Source of the DNA: JALHOP01 sp964484195
GTDB taxonomy: Bacteria > Myxococcota > XYA12-FULL-58-9 > JALHOP01
Assembly (NCBI GenBank): GCA_964484195.1
Contig: CAZAER010000001.1
Location: forward strand, 124,001 to 188,000
Length of the DNA stretch: 64,000 nt
Direction: 5' to 3'
Shown: in pieces, positions 7,628-16,587 of the stretch
Numbering within the stretch: position 1 is the stretch's first letter
Layout of the letters: every line of letters begins with the position of its first letter
Position numbers and translations under genes: made by a program
The notes under the pieces: generated by a model
Databases searched by the model: none
What the model saw: the letters and a program-made list of their open reading frames with translations, nothing else
Told to the model about the DNA's origin: nothing

Positions 7628-9521
7628 GCTTCGACGGCGGCAGCGCTGGATTGCGCGAGAAGAAGTTGTGCGGCATCAGCTTGAAGCCGGCGCGGTGCAC
7701 GTTCATCACCGGCCACTCTTCGGGCCGCGGGATGTGCGTGACCCCGAAGGTGTACCAAAGGACGACGTCGGTGCTCTCGAGTGACTCGTCGTCGGCGATG
7801 AAGCGGGGCAGGCCGAGACCGCCTTTTGCCTGATTGGGGTAGTCGCTCGCCGAGCTCTGTTCGTCGTCCTTGTAGCGCGTGAACCAGACGTTGTGCTCGA
7901 TGAAGCCGGCGCGTTGGCGAATCTTCGAGGCCTTGTCGAGGTAGGGCGTGGCGCTCTCCCCGGTCATCAGCATGTAGCCGGTGGGATGCCCGAGACCGTT
8001 GTGTGCCGTGGTGCTGGTGACTTTCCACTTGCGCGCGCTCGCAGGGGCGAGATCACGGGCCGCGGCCGATTCACGCTTTAGCGGACTCAAGACCGCGTCG
8101 AATGCGTTGTTGTCGGGATTCGACGGCGTGCCGGGCTTTGCGGCGCTGACGTTGATCTCCATCGGGGTGTTGCTCTCGGCGCCGTCGACGTCGAGGTCGA
8201 GCCGGAAATTGAAAAAATGCTGGTGATTGGGCGCGATGATGCGCTTGGCGACCAGACGCTTGCACTCGGCGGTGCACGTGTTCTCTTCCATGGTGCTGCC
8301 TTGCGCGAGCAACATGCCGGTGAGGTTCGCCTCGACGCTGATGACGCCGTCGAGCGTGAACACCCAGTCGATGCCGTAGTCGTAGTTGCCGATGGTCGTC
8401 ATCGAGCTCACCACCAGCTCGCGAGCACGCTGTGCCGAGCCCTTGCGCGAGTTCATGTCGACGTGGCTCCACAACATGCCGGCGTCGCGCTCGTAGACCG
8501 CGACGGCCCGCGGGATGACGAAAGGCTTGCCGTTGTCGTCCGCAAAAGCGGCATCGAAGAAGCGGGCGCCATCGGGAGCCTCGGTGCGGGGCTCGAGCGA
8601 ATGCGCGGTGCGGCCGAGCCCATACTCGCCGACATCGAAGGCATTGCGGAACGACCAGGCGCGATTCGGGTCGCCGTAGGGCACGACCATCTCGGCGAGC
8701 GCGCCTTTGTAGAGGATGGCTCGCGCCTTGCCACCATCTTCTTGGAAGCTGACGTCGTAGATGACGAGGCCTTTGTGTGGCTGCATGCTATAGCGGAGTG
8801 ACCAGCTGCGCCACTGGAGGCGCTGGCCATCCACCTTGATGGGCGCCGAGGCTTGGACCGACGAGCGTAGGTCGGTCTTCGACTTGGGGAGCTCGCCTTC
8901 GTCGGACACGAAAGGAACGATGCCGCTATCCCAGACCTCGACGACTTTGCGCTCGTTCAAGTCGACGGTGACGAGGACGCCCTCGATGGGACGCGCGTAG
9001 TAGTTCACGCCCTTTCCTTGCATGTAGGAGAGGGCGCGCATCAGGCGCTTGCCGCTGGCGGTCTCGGCGTCGGAGAGCAAGCCGGGCACCCATCCATCGA
9101 CGTAGACGCTGTCGAGATCGACGATGCCGCGCTTCTTCATGGCTTCCTGCCAACGCGGATCGGCACGGGTGATCTTGGCGACGTCGGCGTATTCGTCGAG
9201 CAAGATGGGCGGCTGCGTCGCTTTCAGCTCACGGATACCGCTGACCTTCTTGGTCGCGAGGTCGATGGTGACCTCGCAGAAGCGGTTCTTCGGGGCGTCG
9301 TAGACCGAAGCCACGGCTTCGCGCGGCGGTGTCGGGCCGCCGTTTCGCCATGCCAGGATGGCGGCTTTGGGCGGTTCTTTGGCGACGATGATGGGAAAAC
9401 GGACGACCTCTCCGAACTGTGGATCGGACCGAACCGCCTTGGTGACTGCAGTGATTTCGGCGCTGGTCAGGTCATCGAAAGGGGAGGCTGCGAGGAAAGC
9501 AGCGACGGCCAAGGGGAGCAT
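7617..9521 (-). CDS. Copper-containing primary amine oxidase (TPQ enzyme)
   Basis: Oxidises primary amines to aldehydes with release of NH3 and H2O2. 634 residues, close to the bacterial family length. Visible active site: TTIGNYDYG with Tyr380 as precursor of topaquinone; HQH (His433, His435) plus a third His in NVHRAGF as copper ligands; FDVGEYGLGR whose Asp297 aligns with the catalytic base. The two small N2/N3-type domains precede the catalytic domain. A short hydrophobic start (LPLAVAAFLAAS) suggests export. The gene is divergent from the aldehyde dehydrogenase operon with only 48 bp between starts, so the regions controlling both probably overlap. The aldehyde it makes would be a fitting substrate for that dehydrogenase. 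Confidence 0.94.
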   Translation of the reverse strand: MLPLAVAAFLAASPFDDLTSAEITAVTKAVRSDPQFGEVVRFPIIVAKEPPKAAILAWRNGGPTPPREAVASVYDAPKNRFCEVTIDLATKKVSGIRELKATQPPILLDEYADVAKITRADPRWQEAMKKRGIVDLDSVYVDGWVPGLLSDAETASGKRLMRALSYMQGKGVNYYARPIEGVLVTVDLNERKVVEVWDSGIVPFVSDEGELPKSKTDLRSSVQASAPIKVDGQRLQWRSWSLRYSMQPHKGLVIYDVSFQEDGGKARAILYKGALAEMVVPYGDPNRAWSFRNAFDVGEYGLGRTAHSLEPRTEAPDGARFFDAAFADDNGKPFVIPRAVAVYERDAGMLWSHVDMNSRKGSAQRARELVVSSMTTIGNYDYGIDWVFTLDGVISVEANLTGMLLAQGSTMEENTCTAECKRLVAKRIIAPNHQHFFNFRLDLDVDGAESNTPMEINVSAAKPGTPSNPDNNAFDAVLSPLKRESAAARDLAPASARKWKVTSTTAHNGLGHPTGYMLMTGESATPYLDKASKIRQRAGFIEHNVWFTRYKDDEQSSASDYPNQAKGGLGLPRFIADDESLESTDVVLWYTFGVTHIPRPEEWPVMNVHRAGFKLMPHNFFSRNPALPPSKPSR

Positions 9522-9569
9522 GGTGGCAAGCTAGACCGTCCCGGGGGCCTCGGTATAGACCCGTTGGTC

Positions 9570-11027
9570 ATGGAAGAGCTGCGGATGTTCATCGATGGCG
9601 AGTGGGTGAAGGGTAAGAAAACACTGCCGGTCGTGAATCCGACGACGGGCGCCACTATGGCGAACGTCCCCGCCGCGAGCGCCGACGATATCGACCGAGC
9701 CGCCAAGGCGGCGCGCAAAGCGTTCGACGAAGGCCCGTGGAAGACGACGACGGCGCTCGACCGCGGCAAGCTCCTCTTCAAGCTTGCCGACGCCATCCGT
9801 CAGAACGCCGATGACCTCGCGAAGACCGACACGGCGAACATGGGTAAGCCGATCGTCGAAGCCGAGTTCGACGTCAACGACGCCGCCAACTGCCTCGAGT
9901 ACTACGGCGGTCTCGCCACCAAGATTCACGGTCAGACGCTCAGCGTGCCCGACAACGCGGTCTCGATGGTGGTGCGCGAGCCGGTCGGTGTCGTCGGCCA
10001 AATCATTCCGTGGAACTACCCGCTGATGATGGCGGCCTGGAAGCTCGGGCCCGCCATGGCGGCAGGCTGCACCTCGGTGCTCAAGCCCGCGGAGCAATCA
10101 CCGCTATCCGCCCTGAAGCTCGCGAAGCTCATCGAGCAGGTCGGGTTCCCCAAGGGCGTCATCAACATCGTGACCGGCGACGGCCCCGAGGCCGGGGCAG
10201 GCATGGTCGTGCACCCGCAGATCGACAAGATTGCCTTCACCGGCGGCACCGAGGCCGGCAAGCACATCATCAAAAACAGCGCCGACACCATGAAGCGGCT
10301 CACCATGGAGCTCGGCGGCAAGAACCCGAACATCGTGTTCGCTGACGCGGACTTCAACGCGGCCGTCGATGGGGCGCTGTTCGGTGCCTTCGCGAACCAA
10401 GGCGAGGTCTGCTCCGCCGGCTCGCGCTTGCTCGTCGAGGAGTCGATCTACGCCAAGTTCGTCAAAGAGCTCGCCGAGCGCGGCAAGCGCGTGAAGATCG
10501 GCGACCCGATGAAGCGTGAGACCAAGATGGGTCCGTTGGTCTCCAAGGAGCACCGCGAGCGCGTCCTCTCGTACATCGAGATCGGCAAGAAGGAGGCGAA
10601 GCTCGTCTTGGGCGGTGGCGTCCCCAAAGACGGCGACCTCGCCAAGGGTTGGTTCGTCGAGCCGACCATCTTCGTCGACGTCGGCGAGAACGCGCGCATC
10701 ATGCGCGAGGAGATCTTCGGGCCGGTGCTGTCGGTCGCGCCGTTCAAGAACGAGGCGGATGCCGTCCGCATGGCGAACGACTCGCCTTACGGGCTCGCCG
10801 CCGGCGTTTGGACGCGGGACGTCATGAAAGGGATGCGGGTGATGAAAGAGATCCGCGCCGGCATCCAGTGGCTCAATACGTATCACCCGACCTACAACGA
10901 GGCGCCCTGGGGCGGGTACAAACAGAGTGGCTTTGGTCGCGAGCTCGGACTCTTCGGCATCGAGGCCTATCTCGAGGTCAAGCAACTGAACATCAATCTG
11001 CGCGAAGAACCTATCGGCTGGTATTAG
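9570..11027 (+). CDS. NAD(P)-dependent aldehyde dehydrogenase (betaine/aminobutyraldehyde type)
   Basis: 485-residue cytosolic aldehyde dehydrogenase. Catalytic general base Glu247 in LTMELGGKNP and nucleophile Cys281 in NQGEVCSAGSR are intact; IIPWNYPL, FTGGTEAGKHI and EEIFGPVLSV are the usual cofactor and oligomer motifs. Similarity style is that of betaine-aldehyde or 4-aminobutyraldehyde dehydrogenases. The start is ATG 9570 (MEELRMFIDGEWV); the open frame runs further upstream but that part is antisense to the amine oxidase. First gene of an operon with an aminotransferase, permease and flavin oxidase, which points to oxidation of amine-derived aldehydes. Confidence 0.93.
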   Translation: MEELRMFIDGEWVKGKKTLPVVNPTTGATMANVPAASADDIDRAAKAARKAFDEGPWKTTTALDRGKLLFKLADAIRQNADDLAKTDTANMGKPIVEAEFDVNDAANCLEYYGGLATKIHGQTLSVPDNAVSMVVREPVGVVGQIIPWNYPLMMAAWKLGPAMAAGCTSVLKPAEQSPLSALKLAKLIEQVGFPKGVINIVTGDGPEAGAGMVVHPQIDKIAFTGGTEAGKHIIKNSADTMKRLTMELGGKNPNIVFADADFNAAVDGALFGAFANQGEVCSAGSRLLVEESIYAKFVKELAERGKRVKIGDPMKRETKMGPLVSKEHRERVLSYIEIGKKEAKLVLGGGVPKDGDLAKGWFVEPTIFVDVGENARIMREEIFGPVLSVAPFKNEADAVRMANDSPYGLAAGVWTRDVMKGMRVMKEIRAGIQWLNTYHPTYNEAPWGGYKQSGFGRELGLFGIEAYLEVKQLNINLREEPIGWY

Positions 11028-11044
11028 CGGCCAAGGGGTATCCC

Positions 11045-12337
11045 ATGAGCGTCGTAAAGCTGGTTACCGCGGTCCCTGGTCCTGCGAGCAAGGCCTTGAT
11101 GGAGCGCCGCAAGGCGGCCGTCATGCCGGGTATCGCCACCGGCATGCCCATGTTCGTGACGAGCGGGAAGGGCGCCCAGGTCACCGATGTCGACGGGAAC
11201 ACCTTCTTGGACTTCGCGAGCGGCATTGGCGTGCTCGCGGTCGGCCACTCGCATCCGAAGGTCGTGGCGGCTATCGCGGAGCAGGCCGAGGCCATCACGC
11301 ACATGGCCTTCCAGGTCGCGGGCTACGAATCGTACGTCGCCGTCTGTGAGCGGGTCGCCAAGCTCGCGCCGATCCCCGGTGACAAGAAGACCCTCCTGGT
11401 CTCGACCGGTGCCGAAGCGGTCGAGAACGCCGTGAAGATTGCCCGCGTCGCCACCGGTCGTCAGGCGGTCATCGCTTTCACGCATGGCTTCCACGGCCGC
11501 ACCCTCTTGGGCATGACCCTCACCGGCAAGGTGCAGCCTTACAAAGTCGGTGGCGCGTTTGCTCCCGAGGTCTACCGTCTGCCGTTCCCCTACGCCTATC
11601 GCGGTGAAGGCAATGTCGCTTTCGCGGACCTGTTGAAGAACATGGTCGCGCCCGAAGCCGTGGCCGCGGTCATCCTCGAGCCGGTCCTCGGCGAAGGCGG
11701 CTTCATTCCCGCGCCGGTCGAGTTCCTCAAAAACCTGCGCGCCTTCTGCGACAAGTACGGCATCGTGCTCATCGCCGACGAGATCCAGACGGGCTTCGGC
11801 CGCACCGGCGCCATGTTCGCGTCCGAGGTCTTGGGCCTGCAGCCGGACCTCATGACCTTCGCCAAGTCGGTGGCTGGCGGTATGCCTCTCGCGGGCGTCG
11901 TCGGCAAGTCTGCTATCGTGGACAAGGCGCTGCCTGGCGCCCTCGGTGGCACCTACGCCGGTAATCCGCTCGCCTGCGCCGCGGCGCTCGCCACCATGGA
12001 CGTCATCGAAAGCGAGAAGCTGGTCGAGCGTGCGTCGGTGCTCGGTAACACCATGCGCGCGCGCTTCGAGCAGTGGGCGCAGAAGTCGCCGCACGTCGGC
12101 GATGTCCGTGGCTTGGGCGCGATGCTCGCCATCGAGCTGGTGAAGGACAAGGCGACGCGCGAGCCCGCTCCCGAGCTCGCGACCCGCATCAAGGAACGCT
12201 GCCTCGCCAAGGGGCTCATCATCTTGGGCGCCGGCACTTACGGCAATTGCATCCGCGTCCTCGTGCCGCTGGTGATCAGCGAAACCGAGCTCGACGAAGG
12301 TCTCACCATTCTCGAGAACGCGTTGCTCGATGGCTGA
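11045..12337 (+). CDS. gabT: 4-aminobutyrate aminotransferase-like class III transaminase
   Basis: 430 residues, PLP-dependent class III aminotransferase. FAKSVAGGMPLAGVVG carries the Schiff-base Lys274 and LIADEIQTGFGRTG the cofactor-binding Asp245; STGAEAVENAVKIAR and THGFHGRT are typical of GabT/PuuE. Expected reaction: transfer of the amino group of GABA or a related omega-amine to 2-oxoglutarate. AAGGGG stands upstream of ATG 11045. It follows the aldehyde dehydrogenase by 17 bp and overlaps the permease gene by 8 bp. GABA is the best guess; other omega-amino acids remain possible. Confidence 0.9.
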   Translation: MSVVKLVTAVPGPASKALMERRKAAVMPGIATGMPMFVTSGKGAQVTDVDGNTFLDFASGIGVLAVGHSHPKVVAAIAEQAEAITHMAFQVAGYESYVAVCERVAKLAPIPGDKKTLLVSTGAEAVENAVKIARVATGRQAVIAFTHGFHGRTLLGMTLTGKVQPYKVGGAFAPEVYRLPFPYAYRGEGNVAFADLLKNMVAPEAVAAVILEPVLGEGGFIPAPVEFLKNLRAFCDKYGIVLIADEIQTGFGRTGAMFASEVLGLQPDLMTFAKSVAGGMPLAGVVGKSAIVDKALPGALGGTYAGNPLACAAALATMDVIESEKLVERASVLGNTMRARFEQWAQKSPHVGDVRGLGAMLAIELVKDKATREPAPELATRIKERCLAKGLIILGAGTYGNCIRVLVPLVISETELDEGLTILENALLDG

Positions 12338-13736
12338 GAGCCAGGACAGCTCGAGCGCACTTCTCGAGAAGCTCGGTTACAAGCAGGACCTCGATCGAAC
12401 GCTGTCGTTCTTCGCGAACTTCGGCATCGCCTTCAGCTACATCTCGCCGGTCGTCGGCGTGTACTCGCTCTTCGGTTATGCGCTGAAGCTCGGCGGTCCG
12501 GCGTTCGTCTGGTCGATTCCCATCGTCGCGTTCGGTCAGTTCATGGTGGCGCTGATCTTCGCCGAGGTCGCGTCGGCGTATCCGCTCGCCGGGGCGCTCT
12601 ATCAGTGGGGAAAGCTCCTCGTCGGTCCGCGCTACGGCTGGATGGTGGGCTGGATCTACGGCTGGGCGCTGCTCACGACCATCGCCGCGGTCGACTACGC
12701 CGGGGCGCCGTACATTGCGCAGCTCTTCGGTCTCGAGCCGACGCCTGGTGTGAAGCTCGGCATCGCCTTGGCTTTGCTCGTCGTGCACTCGGTGTTCAAC
12801 GTCGTCGGCGTGCGCGCCTCGGCGTTCATCACCAACCTCGGTGTTGCCGGCGAGGTGTCCGCTACGGTGGTCATCGCCGGAGTGCTCATCGCGGCCGGCT
12901 TGTCGCAACCAGCATCGGTGTTGCTCACGACCGCCGGGGCAGGCGAGGGCGGCTCGTACCTGCCCGGCTTCATGGCGGCGATGCTCGGCGCCGTCTGGGT
13001 GTTCTACGGCTTCGAGTCGGCGGGTGACGTCGCGGAAGAGGTCGTCGATGCCAGCCGCAAAGTGCCGCGCGCCATGCTCGCGTCGCTCGCTAGTGCCGTG
13101 GTGGTGACGGCGCTGCTCGTCGTGACCTTGGTGCTCGCGACGCCGTCGTTCGACGCCGTCATGGCGGATCCGAACAAAGCCATCCCGATGATCTTCGAGG
13201 CACGGCTCGGCAAGCTCATGGCCGCGGTGACCTTGGTGCTCATCGTCTTCGCTTACTTCTCGTGCGCCACCGCGATTCAAGCGGCGTGCGCGCGCCTCGT
13301 GTTTGCCTACGCGCGTGACAAGAAGATCCCAGGCTGGAAGACGCTCTCTTTGGTCGCCCCCAAGTCGAAGGCTCCCATCGCCGCTCTCGTGTTCACTGGT
13401 GTCGTGGCCCTAGTGACCCTCTTGCTCACCGGCTTGGTCGCCGACGCCGAGGCGGTCATCGTCAGCTACGCCGCCGTCGGGATCTACGTGTCGTTCCAGC
13501 TGGTCGTGCTGGGCTACATCATGGCGCGGCGCCGCGGAGCGCGCTGCGAAGGGCACTTCCAGCTCGGGCGTTGGGCCATGCCGGTGGCGCTCGTGGCGCA
13601 GGTCTACGGCGTTGCCATGATCGTGAACCTCGTCTGGGTCCGCGATGGCGGATGGTTTCCGCTAGGCTCGGCGCTCGCCGTGTCGGTCTCCGGTCTCGTC
13701 GTCCTCTTCTTGCGAGAGAGAGCCTCCCATGTCTGA
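12330..13736 (+). CDS. APC-family amino acid/amine permease
   Basis: 468-residue inner-membrane transporter with about 12 hydrophobic segments. The first, around FFANFGIAFSYISPVVGVYS, carries the substrate-binding loop of APC carriers, and EVASAYPLAGALYQWGKLL is the conserved segment of the amino acid/choline/GABA permease (BAT1/UGA4-like) subgroup. It probably imports the amine or GABA that the flanking enzymes degrade. Its ATG lies inside the end of gabT and its own end overlaps the next gene by 8 bp, so translation is coupled through three genes. Confidence 0.9.
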   Translation: MAESQDSSSALLEKLGYKQDLDRTLSFFANFGIAFSYISPVVGVYSLFGYALKLGGPAFVWSIPIVAFGQFMVALIFAEVASAYPLAGALYQWGKLLVGPRYGWMVGWIYGWALLTTIAAVDYAGAPYIAQLFGLEPTPGVKLGIALALLVVHSVFNVVGVRASAFITNLGVAGEVSATVVIAGVLIAAGLSQPASVLLTTAGAGEGGSYLPGFMAAMLGAVWVFYGFESAGDVAEEVVDASRKVPRAMLASLASAVVVTALLVVTLVLATPSFDAVMADPNKAIPMIFEARLGKLMAAVTLVLIVFAYFSCATAIQAACARLVFAYARDKKIPGWKTLSLVAPKSKAPIAALVFTGVVALVTLLLTGLVADAEAVIVSYAAVGIYVSFQLVVLGYIMARRRGARCEGHFQLGRWAMPVALVAQVYGVAMIVNLVWVRDGGWFPLGSALAVSVSGLVVLFLRERASHV

Positions 13737-15432
13737 TTGGCACGTCATCACCCGCCGCAGCTTCCTCGCGACCACGGCCGCCGCCGGCGCATCGGTGGCT
13801 CTCGCCGGCTGCGAGAAGCTCACCAGCCAGCCCAAGGACACGCCGTCGGCCCCCCAGCCGTTGGCCCAGCCCGCGCCGGTCGTCGTCGACGACAATCCCA
13901 TCGTCGCGCATCCCGAGAACGCGCCTTCGGGTTTCTTCGGTGATGACCCGAATCGCTTCCATCCGCTTTTGTGGAACAAGGCTGGCGGCATCCAGCAGTA
14001 CGGGGGGCTGCCCACTGACGTCGCAAGCTTCGAGCGCACCAAGGTGTGCATCGTCGGCGGCGGCCTCGGTGGCCTCTCGGCCGCGTACCTGACGCGTGAC
14101 CTCAAGCCGTTGCTCCTCGAAGGCGCCGTCCGCTTGGGCGGAAACGCCAAGGGTCAGACTTGGAAGGGCGTCACCTACGGGATGGGCTCGGCGTACATCA
14201 CCAACGCCACCCACGGCGACGAGCACATGAAGATGCTCGCCGACCTCGGACTCAGCGGACGTTTCGACGACCCGACCCACGACCAGATGTACATCGACGG
14301 CGTCGTGCACAAGGAGTTCTGGTTCGGCGGCACTGACCAGAAGCGCGCCAAGGACTTCGTCGCTGCGTGGAGCTATTTCAAGCGCGTGCGTGAGAAGCAG
14401 TTCCCCGAGGTTCCGTTCGATCCGAAGGGCGACCTCTCGCCCGAGCAGTGGGCCAAGCTCGACCAGAAGTCCTTCCAGCAGGAGCTGCGCGACCAGCTCG
14501 GCAAACAGTTGCATCCGCACGTCGAGGACGTGGTCCGCCAGTATTGCTGGAGCTCGTTCGGCGGCGACTACTCGGAGATCTCGGCAGCCGCGGGCCTGAA
14601 CTTCCTGGCCTCCGATCTCGGCGGCATGTACGCCTTTCCCGGCGGCAACGGCGCCATCAGCCAAGCGTTGGTCACGCGCTTGCGCAAGGACCTCGGTCAC
14701 GACGCCATCCGTTCCTCGCTGCGTGTCGTCGACGTGCGTCGCTCCGACGACGGGGTTCGTGTCACGTATCTCGGCACCGACGAGAAGCTGCACACCGTCT
14801 TGGCGGACACCTGCATCGTCGCGACGCCGAAGTTCGTCGCCAAGAAGCTCATCGACGATCTGCCCCAGGAGCAGCTCGACGCCATCGCCAAGCTCAAGTA
14901 TCGCGCCTATATCGTCGGTCACGTGCTCATCGAGCAGGCACGCGAGCCCGACTTCCACGACCTCTACTGCATCGCCGGCAAGGCGCCCGAAGGCTCGCTC
15001 AAGGACGAAGTCGTGAAGCGCCCGTTCACCGACTGCGTGCTCGCGACCTTCGCCTCGAACGGCCACCCCGAGCGCACCGTGCTCAATCTCTTCCGCGGCA
15101 TGCCCTACGACGAGTCACGCGCGGAGCTCTATCAGCCGGGGAGCTACGAGAAGCACAAGCAGATGCTCGAGCCGTTCATCCCCAAAGTGGTGAAGGCGTT
15201 GGGGCTCGATCCCGCGAAGGTCGTCGATGTGCGCGCCTCCGGCTGGGGCCATCCGATGGTGATGCCGACACCCGGGCTCATCTCGAGTGGCGTGCCGCAG
15301 AAGGCTTCAGCGCCCCACAAGGACCGTATCTTCTTCGCGCAGCAAGACAACCACGCGATGAGCGGCTTCGAGATTGCATTCGCCGCGGCGTTCGAAGCTG
15401 CGGCCAATGTGCGCAAGGTCTTGTCTGCTTAA
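13729..15432 (+). CDS. Tat-exported FAD-dependent amine oxidase-like lipoprotein
   Basis: 567 residues. The N-terminus has a twin-arginine signal (TRRSFLATTAAAGASVAL) running into a lipobox LAGC (Cys28), so it is exported folded and lipid-anchored. The flavin-binding Rossmann motif is VCIVGGGLGGLSAAY (about 106-120), followed by an NAD(P)-binding-like/flavin amine oxidase fold; the C-terminal FFAQQDNHAMSGFEIAF resembles the second FAD-contacting motif. Likely acts at the periplasmic face on amines or amino acids. Last gene of the operon, overlapping the permease by 8 bp and the convergent downstream gene by 4 bp. Exact substrate not predictable. Confidence 0.85.
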   Translation: MSDWHVITRRSFLATTAAAGASVALAGCEKLTSQPKDTPSAPQPLAQPAPVVVDDNPIVAHPENAPSGFFGDDPNRFHPLLWNKAGGIQQYGGLPTDVASFERTKVCIVGGGLGGLSAAYLTRDLKPLLLEGAVRLGGNAKGQTWKGVTYGMGSAYITNATHGDEHMKMLADLGLSGRFDDPTHDQMYIDGVVHKEFWFGGTDQKRAKDFVAAWSYFKRVREKQFPEVPFDPKGDLSPEQWAKLDQKSFQQELRDQLGKQLHPHVEDVVRQYCWSSFGGDYSEISAAAGLNFLASDLGGMYAFPGGNGAISQALVTRLRKDLGHDAIRSSLRVVDVRRSDDGVRVTYLGTDEKLHTVLADTCIVATPKFVAKKLIDDLPQEQLDAIAKLKYRAYIVGHVLIEQAREPDFHDLYCIAGKAPEGSLKDEVVKRPFTDCVLATFASNGHPERTVLNLFRGMPYDESRAELYQPGSYEKHKQMLEPFIPKVVKALGLDPAKVVDVRASGWGHPMVMPTPGLISSGVPQKASAPHKDRIFFAQQDNHAMSGFEIAFAAAFEAAANVRKVLSA

Positions 15433-16544
15433 GCGGAACGCTTGGTGAGCACGAGACAGCGGGTCACGCCTTCGCCGACGTAGCGGACGTCGAAGCGCGT
15501 CTTGAGCAAGTGGAGCACGTCGATCGTGCTCGCGAGAGTGACCGTCTCGATTGCATCCGATGTGGAGCGCTCGACTTCCGGCAGCAGGCCCTTCGGAATC
15601 GCATCGAGCACGAGCGAGCCGCCTGGCTTCAAGACCTCCTCGTAGTGCCGCAAGACCGCGAGGGCGAGGAGGGGCGAGCGTCCGATGCGCTGGTTCTGGT
15701 TCAGGTGGTCGTTCATCAGCGCGAACCACAGACAACCCTTGCGATCCCAGAGGACATCGACCGAGCCCGGCGCCAGAGGCAGCTGACTGGCGTTCCAGCG
15801 CACATGGAGGAACGTTCCGCCGTAGGTCGGGCCCGGGAGGGCGCGGGTTGCGATCTCTGCGAGGTCTCCCACGATGAACTGACATCCGCCTTTGCGGTCA
15901 GGCGACGTTTCGCGGTCGCGTTCGAACATTGCGGCTTCTTGGGATGCCGAGTTCGCCGCCGCGCTCACGAAACGCAGCGGCGCTCCTGGCGGGGGAATGA
16001 CGCCGGCACGTCTCAGCATGTCGTAGGTCGCGCGCGCCTCGAGGGGACCGAAGTACTTGTCCGAGTAGTCTTTCCAGCGGACGCCGACCGGCCGCGCGTA
16101 TTCCTTGCCCACCCTGGTGGCGAGGGGCTCGTCGCGCAGCGGTTCCGCGAAGCGGCTCACGATACAGCCGCTCCAGACGACGTCCGCGTGCTCGGGGTGG
16201 CGCGCCAGGCCGTGAATCATTCGGCGTAGCTCTTTGATGGCGAGGATTTCCTCGTAGTTGACTTCGGTCGTCGCCGCGAAGCGGTCGAGGTTGCCCAGGG
16301 CGTGCTGAAGGGCGTGGCGGGCACCGCTCGTGGGGGTGTCGCAGTAGGCGTTGGCCAGGTCGCGGGCGCGGCTCAGAGCCTCGCCGAGCGTCGTGGTGCT
16401 GGTGCTGGTGCTGGTGCTGGTGCGTTCGGTCGTGTCGACGAGCTGGTGACGCTTCCCGAGGACTTCCGCAGCGTCGACCGACACTTGGGCGAGGGCGCCT
16501 TGGGGCACAACCACTGCCGGACCAGACAAAGCCCAAGTTCGCAT
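15429..16544 (-). CDS. Class I SAM-dependent methyltransferase-like protein
   Basis: 371 residues. The C-terminal 180 residues look like a Rossmann methyltransferase: LRFVSAAANS in the place of motif I (glycine pattern degenerate), CQFIVGDLAEI, SVDVLWDRKG and EEVLKPGGSLVLDAI, the last being a classic motif. The N-terminal half is helical and unassigned. A Ser-Thr repeat (about residues 40-48) is encoded by a hexanucleotide repeat. Start taken at ATG 16544; the open frame extends to 16658 across the end of the next gene. Convergent with the flavin oxidase. Because motif I is poor, activity is uncertain. Confidence 0.7.
   Translation of the reverse strand: MRTWALSGPAVVVPQGALAQVSVDAAEVLGKRHQLVDTTERTSTSTSTSTTTLGEALSRARDLANAYCDTPTSGARHALQHALGNLDRFAATTEVNYEEILAIKELRRMIHGLARHPEHADVVWSGCIVSRFAEPLRDEPLATRVGKEYARPVGVRWKDYSDKYFGPLEARATYDMLRRAGVIPPPGAPLRFVSAAANSASQEAAMFERDRETSPDRKGGCQFIVGDLAEIATRALPGPTYGGTFLHVRWNASQLPLAPGSVDVLWDRKGCLWFALMNDHLNQNQRIGRSPLLALAVLRHYEEVLKPGGSLVLDAIPKGLLPEVERSTSDAIETVTLASTIDVLHLLKTRFDVRYVGEGVTRCLVLTKRSA
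16395..16423. repeat. Hexanucleotide microsatellite (GGTGCT)x4.8
   Basis: Nearly five perfect tandem copies of GGTGCT inside the methyltransferase-like gene. On the coding strand they encode alternating Ser-Thr. Copy-number change would lengthen or shorten a linker by two residues without shifting the frame. Confidence 0.85.
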
Positions 16545-16587
16545 CTCTGGGTGCTTTATCGGCCCGGCAGCGCGAAAGTTGCGGTGC

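Noticed and set aside
9018..9569. Open frame extending the aldehyde dehydrogenase upstream
   Set aside because: It lies antisense to the copper amine oxidase, has no ALDH homology and reads as a high-GC shadow. The family N-terminus starts at 9570.
16395..16423. Hexamer repeat as a phase-variation switch
   Set aside because: The unit length is a multiple of three, so slippage cannot shift the frame.
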